A stretch of DNA of 9,732 bases from a bacterium (lineage in GTDB: Bacteria > Bipolaricaulota > Bipolaricaulia > UBA7950 > UBA9294): the NCBI GenBank assembly GCA_030671645.1, contig DAOVHV010000024.1, forward strand, positions 1-9,732, written 5' to 3'. A model generated the notes under the pieces. It had not been told where the DNA came from and searched no databases. It was given only the letters and a program-made list of their open reading frames with translations. The position numbers were made by a program, and so were the translations under genes. Of the stretch, positions 1 to 6,725 are shown one piece after another (the stretch's first letter is position 1; each line of letters opens with the position of its first letter).

Positions 1-160
1 GCGAACGGTTTGCCTTTCTCAGCCATACTTGAGCAAAGCTCTATGACAGGATTATGCCTAGTCTGCACCCAACTTGGACGCCTTGCAAAGCAGCTCGGCC
101 CTCTCCATGATCTTATCGAATCCACTTGGTGTGAGGGAGAACGTGGCGTGTTACGCCGAC

Positions 161-169
161 TGCTATAAG
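161..169 (+). promoter_or_regulatory. Candidate extended -10 promoter for the small gene at 233
   Basis: The sequence TGCTATAAG carries a TGn extension directly followed by a hexamer matching TATAAT at five of six positions. I see no good -35 box 16-18 bases upstream, which extended -10 promoters can tolerate. Transcription would start near 176 and leave a leader of about 57 bases before the start codon at 233. This is a motif match only. Confidence 0.3.
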
Positions 170-232
170 ATGTTGCGAAGCGGACGGATCAGAATATGCG
201 GTTGTCGCTCGAACGAGGTTGAAGGAGGCGGG

Positions 233-550
233 ATGTATCGGAGTTCAGTGCGAAAATTCATCCAAGGTGTGTTGAGCTTGCTCGATGAAGGGCGAGATCT
301 CAGCTTCGAGCAAATCACAGAGATGCAGGATTACACGATCGACGACATATTGGCCAAGCTGCGCGTGGACAAGGCACAGGAAATCCGTGCCGGCATGCCG
401 ACAGAGGATTGGGAGGAAATCATGGCGTATATCGGACGATTCACCACCGCCCATGGCCCTCAATCCCTCCATTTCTACGATTCCGCCATCGAGAACAGCT
501 TCCTGTGCTGGTTGGCGGCCATTGGCGTGGAGATGTTGTCCGACGTGTAA
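233..550 (+). CDS. Small hypothetical protein, 105 aa
   Basis: I do not recognise the family. The ATG at 233 is preceded by a strong Shine-Dalgarno site (GAAGGAGG, about five bases upstream), so I prefer it to the in-frame TTG at 74, which would add 53 residues of low-complexity, cysteine-rich sequence unlike the rest. The 105-residue product looks soluble and largely helical. It has an acidic middle section (residues about 16-65, with alternating charged and hydrophobic residues), an FTTAHG stretch, and a hydrophobic C-terminal helix containing CWLAAIG. There is no signal peptide and no metal-binding or catalytic motif that I can identify. It lies 144 bases upstream of the PAS-GGDEF-EAL gene on the same strand, so co-transcription is possible but unproven. 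The clear ribosome binding site and sensible amino-acid composition support a real gene. Confidence 0.6.
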   Translation: MYRSSVRKFIQGVLSLLDEGRDLSFEQITEMQDYTIDDILAKLRVDKAQEIRAGMPTEDWEEIMAYIGRFTTAHGPQSLHFYDSAIENSFLCWLAAIGVEMLSDV

Positions 551-694
551 TCTGTTAGGTGTTGGTGAAAGTTCTCGGAGAGTTCCTCAATCCATCCTGT
601 GTGCTTCGAAGGTTCGATTCAATTCAGACAGCTGTCCGGCAATGTCTTTCGCGGTACAAGATAATGGAGCCAACTGGTCCGAGGAGGCAGATAC

Positions 695-2365
695 GTGGTT
701 AAGGAGAACGAGCGCCGCAGCTTTACACAATTAGTAGAGAATGCACGGAACGGCATTTATCAATGCGACAAAGAAGGCGGTTTTCTTTCCGTCAATCCCG
801 CAATGGCTCGCATGCTCGGCTATGACTCTTCCGAGGAACTTCGCAAGGAGCAGCTCCATGCGCTTCTGGCTTCGGCCAAGGACGCGGAAATGGTCACGCA
901 CGGGCTGAGAGAGAAGAAACATCTCGAGAGCATGGAAGTGACGCTCAAGGGCAAAGACTGTCCCATGGTTCACGCCATTCTCAACGCTCGATGGGTTCAG
1001 GGAGAGAATGGCACGGACTCGTATCACGAAGGCATCTTGACCGATATCTCTCATCTCAAGCGGCAAGAAACACAATTGCTTCACCTAGCCACGCACGATC
1101 CCTTGACCGGATTGCACAACCGCCGCGAATTCAATGCCATTCTCGAACGCCACTTGTCCCGAGTGCGACGCTATGGAAACTCGGGCGCTCTGTTGTGGAT
1201 GGATCTCGACGGCTTCAAGGAGATCAACGATGGTCTCGGGCATAAGACAGGCGACGAGTTGCTTGCCAGTCTTGCCCACCGCATGCGGGCCACCGTTCGC
1301 GATTCCGACGTTCTAGCTCGATTAGGCGGCGATGAATTCGCCGTGCTTTACCCCAATGTGGACGAGGCGCAAGTCCAGATGGCGGCCGGCCGGCTGCTTG
1401 ATGCGATTCGAAAGCATACAGCTGTAATCGGGGGGCAGCTGCTACGCTCGACTTCCAGCATGGGCATCGTGTTGTTTCCTGAACATGGAAACTCGGCTTC
1501 GGAATTGTTGATGAAGGCTGACATAGCCATGTACCGAGCCAAAGCCGCGGGCCGCAATCGAATCGTTATGTACTCACCCGACGATGAGAAAGCGGAAAGC
1601 CCGGGAACGCGCATCGACTGGCTCCGCATTATTCGCGAGGCATTGGAAAACGACAACTTCGTGCTGTATGCACAGCCGATCCTGGACCTTAGAACCAATC
1701 GCACAGTTCAGTATGAGATCCTGCTACGGTTGCAAGATCACGCCGGCAAGATCATTCCTCCCGGCGCATTCTTGGATGTAGCCGAGCAATTCGGCTTGTC
1801 TGGGGACATCGACCGCTGGGTGTTGAGCAAGGTGATGGCCGTACTCAGCGATGCGTCGTTGGACGAGGATTTGTCTTTTGCCGTCAACCTTTCTCCGCGG
1901 TCGTTATCCGATCCGGAAGTCTTGTCCTTGGTTTGTGAGAATGAATTCCTCGCCGTCATCGGACCCGTTCGATTGGTCCTGGAGATCACGGAAACAGCCG
2001 CCATCTATAACATCCACGTCGCCAAGGAGTTCTTACGAACGTTGCGAATGCAAGGCTACAAGTTCGCGTTGGACGATTTCGGCATGGGATTCTCGTCGTT
2101 CTATCAGTTGAAGAACTTGGACGTCGACTATCTGAAGATCGACGGCAGTTTCGTCCGCAACATCAGCAACGATCCGGTGGACAAGCATTTGGTGACGGCG
2201 ATGGTTCAACTCGCCAAAAGCCTGGGGAAGCAGACGATTGCCGAGTTCGTCGAGGACGAAGAGACGTTGGACATCCTTCGTACCATCGGGGTGGACTGCG
2301 CCCAGGGATTCCATATCGGCCGGCCGCGACCACTGGACGATGTATTGGAAGAGATCCGCGGATAG
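695..2365 (+). CDS. PAS-GGDEF-EAL cyclic-di-GMP synthase/phosphodiesterase
   Basis: A cytoplasmic 556-residue bifunctional c-di-GMP enzyme with no TM segment. The GTG start at 695 follows GAGGAGG at 681-687 with good spacing. Domains: PAS at about residues 8-125 (QCDKEGGFLSVNPAMARMLG is typical), a short linker helix, GGDEF at about 130-295, and EAL at about 305-556. The GGDEF domain has DPLTGL, the metal-site segment MDLDGFKEIND, an intact GGDEF at 211-215, and an inhibitory-site RxxD (R202, D205), so synthesis with product inhibition is expected. In the EAL domain the signature reads EIL (E341) and the other conserved residues are present: N398 in NLSP, E430/E433 in EITE, D460-D461 in DDFG, K481 in KIDG, E517/E520 in AEFVE and Q537. 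A phosphodiesterase is therefore also plausible. Which activity dominates cannot be read from the sequence. The PAS ligand is unknown. The gene lies upstream of the receptor/protease operon but is separated from it by 572 bases. Confidence 0.95.
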   Translation: MVKENERRSFTQLVENARNGIYQCDKEGGFLSVNPAMARMLGYDSSEELRKEQLHALLASAKDAEMVTHGLREKKHLESMEVTLKGKDCPMVHAILNARWVQGENGTDSYHEGILTDISHLKRQETQLLHLATHDPLTGLHNRREFNAILERHLSRVRRYGNSGALLWMDLDGFKEINDGLGHKTGDELLASLAHRMRATVRDSDVLARLGGDEFAVLYPNVDEAQVQMAAGRLLDAIRKHTAVIGGQLLRSTSSMGIVLFPEHGNSASELLMKADIAMYRAKAAGRNRIVMYSPDDEKAESPGTRIDWLRIIREALENDNFVLYAQPILDLRTNRTVQYEILLRLQDHAGKIIPPGAFLDVAEQFGLSGDIDRWVLSKVMAVLSDASLDEDLSFAVNLSPRSLSDPEVLSLVCENEFLAVIGPVRLVLEITETAAIYNIHVAKEFLRTLRMQGYKFALDDFGMGFSSFYQLKNLDVDYLKIDGSFVRNISNDPVDKHLVTAMVQLAKSLGKQTIAEFVEDEETLDILRTIGVDCAQGFHIGRPRPLDDVLEEIRG

Positions 2366-2937
2366 CTCGATCGTTCGCGCTCGCCCATTCTTGATGGACC
2401 AAATTCTGTCAAATTGAGCCGTTTGAAGAGATTCCGAGATCGTGAATCAGCAACAGGTGCGCGATGGACGATTCGAATTAGCTAGTAAGTCCTACCGTAC
2501 GAAGGCTTCGCTTGTCTGATCCCAGAGAAGAGGTGGCAGCAGTTGCACTTGAAGTTCCGGCCCCTAGGTTGCTGGATCATGTCCGCGGACACATCGAAAT
2601 CGATCATGTCGTTCGCTTATACATTCTGGAAATCAATGAGTCCGCTGACGTGCGGCTGAAGAGCCATGGAGGAGAGTACTTCGCGCTTTTCAGCCACCCT
2701 CAAATCCTTGCTCAGGGTCTGAATGGTATCTTTGAGATCAGCATCGACTATCGCTTGCTGCCGGGATCGGACGGCGAGTTCACTTCAGGGGCACCCCGAG
2801 AGGTCGTCCATACGATCATGCCGGACTAGGACGCCTGGCTCTTGCCTCATAGATCGTCAATGGTCATGTAGACAGCCCCAGTAGGGAACCGGTCGAATAT
2901 CTGGACGGCAAGTAAGCGAGTGTGCTAAGGTGAGCCA
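2366..2937. other. Long intergenic region, no secure gene; possible gene remnant
   Basis: About 570 bases between two good genes. The plus strand has one open frame (2482-2829; candidate start TTG 2512). On the minus strand, the frame complementary to it codon-by-codon reads a well-composed helical segment (roughly 2785 down to 2620) flanked by in-frame stops: TGA on the distal side near 2786 and TAA near 2618. This could be a fragment of a decayed gene. I see no tRNA, strong terminator or repeat. A promoter for the operon starting at 2938 must lie in or before this stretch, but I found no convincing -35/-10 pair. Confidence 0.4.
2512..2829 (+). CDS. Doubtful ORF, 105 aa, no recognised family
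   Basis: An open frame with a TTG start and only a weak Shine-Dalgarno match (GAAGG, six bases upstream). The product has no motif I recognise, no TM segment and no signal peptide. It is rich in His, Val, Leu and Asp, a composition like that of frames lying antisense to real genes. Base composition by codon position does not clearly favour either strand. It is reported because it is the only open frame of this length in a 570-base gap. It may be a non-coding shadow of a degraded minus-strand gene. Confidence 0.2.
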   Translation: MSDPREEVAAVALEVPAPRLLDHVRGHIEIDHVVRLYILEINESADVRLKSHGGEYFALFSHPQILAQGLNGIFEISIDYRLLPGSDGEFTSGAPREVVHTIMPD

Positions 2938-5394
2938 ATGAAGAACCGTTCACGCTGGATCTTATGGGGGATTCTTGGCGCTGTCGCGATTCTGGCAGCT
3001 GTGTTGATCGTCGTACTGTGGGTGCCAAGTCTCTCAAGAGTGCCTGATGACGCGGTTCTTGTTCCACGGGATGTGCCTTCGCTTCAAGAGGCGCTGGATC
3101 GTGTGTCTCCTGGGGCGACGATTGTCATTCAAGCATCAGCCGGACCGATTCAGGGACCGATCCTGATTACGGTCCCCGATATTACGCTGATTTCATCGGG
3201 CGGCAGAGTAAGTATAGACAGCGTTGGCAATGAGCCGGCTCTGACGATTCGAGCCGACGGCGTGATCGTTCGGGGCCTCGACATCACTTCGGAGAGCATC
3301 GGGCTCCAAATCGATGCCTCGGAGTGTACGATCGAAGATCTTCACATCGAATCCGTGCCCATTGGAATCCAGCTAAACCATGCGTCCCGTTGTGTTCTCA
3401 AATCGGTTGATGTAAACGCGGGACGGATCGGCCTCGAGTTGATTGACTCCAGCGGCGTGTTTGTCGATGACCTGACCGTCGTTGGAGCGTCTGAATACGG
3501 TGTGCGGTTGCTCGGCTCCAGGAGCAATTCGCTGAGGAACCTCAATCTCTCGGAGAACGCTGTCGGCATTTCGATCGAACAAGCATCTACGGACAACGTT
3601 ATTGAAGCAAGCGACATCAAGTTCAGTTCCATTGCAGGCATCGAGATTCGCAGCTCGAACGACAATTCACTACTTGGCAACACATTGGATTCTGTTCGGA
3701 TCGGGATCATGATCGAGAGAGTAACTGGAACTGATATCCGTGGTTGCGAAGTACGTAAGCCGACCGTGTCGGGCATTTTTCTACAACAGGCGGTACAGAA
3801 TCGCATCGTAGAGAATCGGATCGATGGAAGCCAAGGGACAGGAATTCAACTCACGCAGAGCGCTGAGAACACCCTGTTCTATAACGATATGTCCGATTGT
3901 CGCGCGGGTGGGATTCAGCTGATCAGCAGCGGCAAGAACCTGATCATGGGGAACGAGATTGCCAACTGTTCGATTGGGATCCAAATCACGCGATCCAATG
4001 ACACTCGCATCCTGAGGAACCGCGTCTCTAGTTCCGAGTTGTGCAGCTTCTTCGTCTCGTTGGGGAGTTCCAATCGCCTGCTGGACAATGTTTCGATCGG
4101 TGGATCCTATGGCATGATCCTGAATGAATCAGGTGGCAATACGCTTCTTCGCAATACGTTGAACGGAGCCAATCGTGCCGGATTCTTCTTGGTCCGTACC
4201 CTCGGAGAGAATCACGTGGCCGAGAACGACGTGCGCGCGTGTACATGGGGTCTCGTGCTGGCTGCATCGACGCGGGACCGTATCACCTACAACCGGTTTA
4301 CGGATAATGAAATCGGTGTGCTGGCAACCCAATTGGGCGGCGGGACTCGGATTGAAGGCAACACTCTTGCTGGAAACGAAATCGGCTTTAAACAACAGAC
4401 GAACCTTGCGGGGCTGGAAAGCGACTTGGACGCATTCGGGATCGTGCTCCCTGAGAGTACCGAGAGCGCACTCCCCATACTGAGCAACAACGTGTTCAAG
4501 GACAACGCCGATTACGATATTCAGAACGAAAGCACGATCCGTCTTCTGCTGGCGGCCGGCAATTGGTGGGGAGCAGCGAGTATCAGGGCGCCCCTCAATG
4601 CCGTTGTGTCGAATGGCGTGTCCTTAGAGCAGTCGGCTTGGAAAGGAACGATTGCGGTTGGAACCGGATCGGACGATGTTCGCGTTCTGTTGGGACGTAT
4701 CCTTCAGCTGACTCTTGCTGAGGAAGGCTTCCGTGTTATCGACCTGGTGGGCATGGGCCATCAGGAACGCGTGCAACAGGCGCTTCTCGATGCCGATGTT
4801 GATCTCATCTGGTGGAGCGGAGCAGCATTCGAAGCCCAAGCTCCAATGGAAGGAAGCTCTTCTGTGGTCCTTCCTACGCCTGCTCGCGAGGGATGGCGCA
4901 TCATCGTCTCGGCGCGACTTGCGGAAGGATTGACTGAGTTGACCGTTTCCGAACTCGCGGATTGGTACAACGAAACCGGCGAACGCTTACGCTACACAGC
5001 CACTACAACGTTTGGGGACGAATCGTTCGAAGCCTTCCTGGCCGCTTATGAATTGGATGAATCTGTTCGGTCGTTTGTACAAGCGGAGAAATTGGTGGAG
5101 GTCGAAGCCCTGCTGAAATTCGGAGCCGTCGATGTGGTTATCGTGAGAAGCCTGGAAGAAACCCTGACACTATCAGGGTTTTCAGCGATCGAAGACGACC
5201 TTCTGGTTCTTGGACAGGATCCGATATCAATGATCGTTCAGCAATCAATTTCGACGAAATACCCTGAAGTCAACGATATCCTGAAGACGATGGGAGAACG
5301 GTTGACCAGTGAGGTGTTGCACGATTTGGTGAGTCGCATCCGATTGCTGCATATGGAACCGAAAGATGTTGCCCGGGAATTTCTTCGGCAGTAA
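2938..5394 (+). CDS. Membrane-anchored beta-helix protein fused to a betaine/choline-type substrate-binding domain
   Basis: An 818-residue envelope protein. The ATG follows AAGGTGA with four bases of spacing. Residues 1-6 are basic and 7-29 form one hydrophobic segment without a clear AxA cleavage site, so the protein is probably anchored with its bulk outside the membrane. Residues about 38-90 form a beta-helix cap (VPSLQEALDRVSPGATIVI), as in NosD/pectin-lyase-like proteins. Residues about 143-482 contain some fifteen coils of 22-24 residues, most opening with G-I/L-x-I/L and carrying an N-x-L/I turn. Residues about 570-818 resemble the type II periplasmic binding fold of glycine-betaine/choline ABC systems (OpuAC/OsmF-like): an opening IAVGTGSDDVRVLLGRI strand-helix, LLDADVDLIWW, LTELTVSELADW, FGAVDVVIV, DDLLVLGQDP, YPEVNDILKTMGERLTS and an EPKDVAREFL end. 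This assignment is by pattern recognition. No permease or ATPase gene is nearby. It heads the operon and lies 32 bases from the receptor gene. Ligand unknown. Confidence 0.85.
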   Translation: MKNRSRWILWGILGAVAILAAVLIVVLWVPSLSRVPDDAVLVPRDVPSLQEALDRVSPGATIVIQASAGPIQGPILITVPDITLISSGGRVSIDSVGNEPALTIRADGVIVRGLDITSESIGLQIDASECTIEDLHIESVPIGIQLNHASRCVLKSVDVNAGRIGLELIDSSGVFVDDLTVVGASEYGVRLLGSRSNSLRNLNLSENAVGISIEQASTDNVIEASDIKFSSIAGIEIRSSNDNSLLGNTLDSVRIGIMIERVTGTDIRGCEVRKPTVSGIFLQQAVQNRIVENRIDGSQGTGIQLTQSAENTLFYNDMSDCRAGGIQLISSGKNLIMGNEIANCSIGIQITRSNDTRILRNRVSSSELCSFFVSLGSSNRLLDNVSIGGSYGMILNESGGNTLLRNTLNGANRAGFFLVRTLGENHVAENDVRACTWGLVLAASTRDRITYNRFTDNEIGVLATQLGGGTRIEGNTLAGNEIGFKQQTNLAGLESDLDAFGIVLPESTESALPILSNNVFKDNADYDIQNESTIRLLLAAGNWWGAASIRAPLNAVVSNGVSLEQSAWKGTIAVGTGSDDVRVLLGRILQLTLAEEGFRVIDLVGMGHQERVQQALLDADVDLIWWSGAAFEAQAPMEGSSSVVLPTPAREGWRIIVSARLAEGLTELTVSELADWYNETGERLRYTATTTFGDESFEAFLAAYELDESVRSFVQAEKLVEVEALLKFGAVDVVIVRSLEETLTLSGFSAIEDDLLVLGQDPISMIVQQSISTKYPEVNDILKTMGERLTSEVLHDLVSRIRLLHMEPKDVAREFLRQ
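3364..4383 (+). repeat. About fifteen coding repeats of a right-handed beta-helix
   Basis: Protein-level tandem repeats of 22-24 residues at residues 143-482 of the beta-helix protein. Coil starts can be marked by the recurring G-I/L-x-I/L at residues 143, 165, 188, 210, 234, 256, 279, 302, 325, 347, 392, 415, 438 and 460, with one diverged coil starting near 370 (SFFVSL). The DNA itself is not an exact repeat, so this is an old, diverged array rather than recent expansion. The periodicity matches PbH1/NosD-type coils. Confidence 0.8.
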
Positions 5395-5426
5395 CTGAGG
5401 CACTGGGAATGGAAAAGGAGATCTAG

Positions 5427-6725
5427 ATGGATTCCAACAGCGAGATCAAGCACCAGCGGGATCAGCGACCCAGCTTGTTCATGCGTCTTCGATCCGGACT
5501 TCGGTATGGAACGAGCTTGCGTGGGAAGCTCGTTGTTCTGGTTTTGGCGATTACCCTTTTGGTTGTTGGATCGTTGTTCTGGTTTTCGTTGGCTTCACTA
5601 CAAACTTCCATTGCCGCTATCTATGAATCTCGGGCGCGTAGCGTGGCGGCCGTGATCTCCAAATCCATTCAGGAGAAGGACTATATTCTGTACTACTCCG
5701 ATGAACTCGATGCAGACATCGGGCGGCTGCTGGATCGATACGAAGCCGTCATGGGTATCACGGTCATCGGCATGAGCGCACGGGGATTCCTGATGGTGGC
5801 GAGCACCGACCCAACAATCGTCGGCATGCTGGCTACCGAGGAAGATCAAACCCGGTTTGAGTCGCTGAGCGGTGTCGAAGTCACGCGCGATCGAATCGGG
5901 AAAACGTCTTTCTTGCGCGCCTATAATCCCATCTTCGCAGGCGCCGATCTCATCGGAGTTGTCATTGTCGATATGTCTCTCGCTGAGCAGGCTCGGTACA
6001 TTTCACGATTGTCGTGGCAGTATGGGACCGCTTCGATCGTCGGGTTCCTGTTGCTGGGCGCATTACTCTATGTGGCGCTTCTTTCGATCGTCACAAGACC
6101 CGTCGGCCGCATTGCCCAGGCGATGAGTGCGGTGGCGAAACGGAACTATGAGGTCGAAGTCTCGGTTCCCTTCCGCCGGATCCCAGGCACACGCCAGCGT
6201 GACGAGGTCAGCCAGCTGATCGATGGATTCAACCTGATGACGAAGGTGATTTATTCTCACGAGCAAGAGCTGTTGAAACTTGTCGTGCTGGATGAGCTGA
6301 CGGGAACCTACACATTGGATCATCTACGGGCGGAGTTGGAACGCGAGTTGCACAAAACGCGGCGATACAAACATCCGACGTCGCTATTGCTCATTGAATT
6401 GGTGGGACTTGAGGCACGAACCCCCGGAGAAATCGATGATGTATTGGTCCGAACATCGAGTTTCTTGGTCAGTAACTTGCGAAACGTCGATGTGCTTTTC
6501 CGAATCGGAGAATTGCGGTTCGCATCCTTGTTGCCGGAAACGCCTCCAGATGGCGCGGCCGTTGCCGCCGAGCGGCTGAAGGCCCTGGTGCCTGATGTCA
6601 CCAGCCAATACGAATTCGCGCTCGATCTTGTCATCGCACACAAAGGATGGGGAGAAGACGGTGCTCCTACGATTGACGAGGTCATTGATCTGATTTCCGG
6701 GTCGTTCGCCGCACTGCGTGAATGA
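5427..6725 (+). CDS. Two-TM Cache-like/HAMP receptor with degenerate GGDEF domain
   Basis: A 432-residue inner-membrane sensor. The ATG follows AAAGGAG at six bases. Residues 1-33 form a basic cytoplasmic head and TM1 spans about 34-56. Residues about 57-198 are an extracytoplasmic domain of single-Cache appearance: a long first helix, then ITVIGMSARG and a final strand FAGADLIGVVIVDMS. TM2 spans about 199-223, HAMP about 221-282, and a GGDEF-like domain about 285-430. The last is recognisable from LDELTG and from RIGELRFASLLPETP, which stands where RxGGDEFAxLLPET is normal. The GGDEF signature reads GELRF (361-365), and the metal-site segment D-x-D-x-F-K reads IELVGLE. Diguanylate cyclase activity is therefore very unlikely. 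A nucleotide-binding, dimerising or partner-binding role is more plausible. It lies between the binding-protein fusion and a secreted protease and overlaps the protease start, suggesting it links external sensing to these partners. Confidence 0.9.
   Translation: MDSNSEIKHQRDQRPSLFMRLRSGLRYGTSLRGKLVVLVLAITLLVVGSLFWFSLASLQTSIAAIYESRARSVAAVISKSIQEKDYILYYSDELDADIGRLLDRYEAVMGITVIGMSARGFLMVASTDPTIVGMLATEEDQTRFESLSGVEVTRDRIGKTSFLRAYNPIFAGADLIGVVIVDMSLAEQARYISRLSWQYGTASIVGFLLLGALLYVALLSIVTRPVGRIAQAMSAVAKRNYEVEVSVPFRRIPGTRQRDEVSQLIDGFNLMTKVIYSHEQELLKLVVLDELTGTYTLDHLRAELERELHKTRRYKHPTSLLLIELVGLEARTPGEIDDVLVRTSSFLVSNLRNVDVLFRIGELRFASLLPETPPDGAAVAAERLKALVPDVTSQYEFALDLVIAHKGWGEDGAPTIDEVIDLISGSFAALRE

Noticed and set aside
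74..232. Extension of the small protein to a TTG at 74, giving 158 residues
   Set aside because: No ribosome binding site fits the TTG, the added sequence is unlike the rest, and a strong Shine-Dalgarno site precedes the internal ATG at 233.
285..734. 149-aa plus-strand frame crossing from the small gene into the PAS gene
   Set aside because: Overlaps both neighbouring genes in another frame and has the Ser/Arg/Trp-rich composition of a shadow frame.
3364..4383. DNA tandem repeat or CRISPR-like array
   Set aside because: The periodicity is at protein level only (22-24 residue coils). The DNA units are diverged and there are no conserved repeat/spacer units.
4645..5391. Calling the binding-protein domain part of a betaine uptake ABC transporter
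   Set aside because: No permease or ATPase gene is in the window, and the domain is fused to a beta-helix, so transport is not supported.
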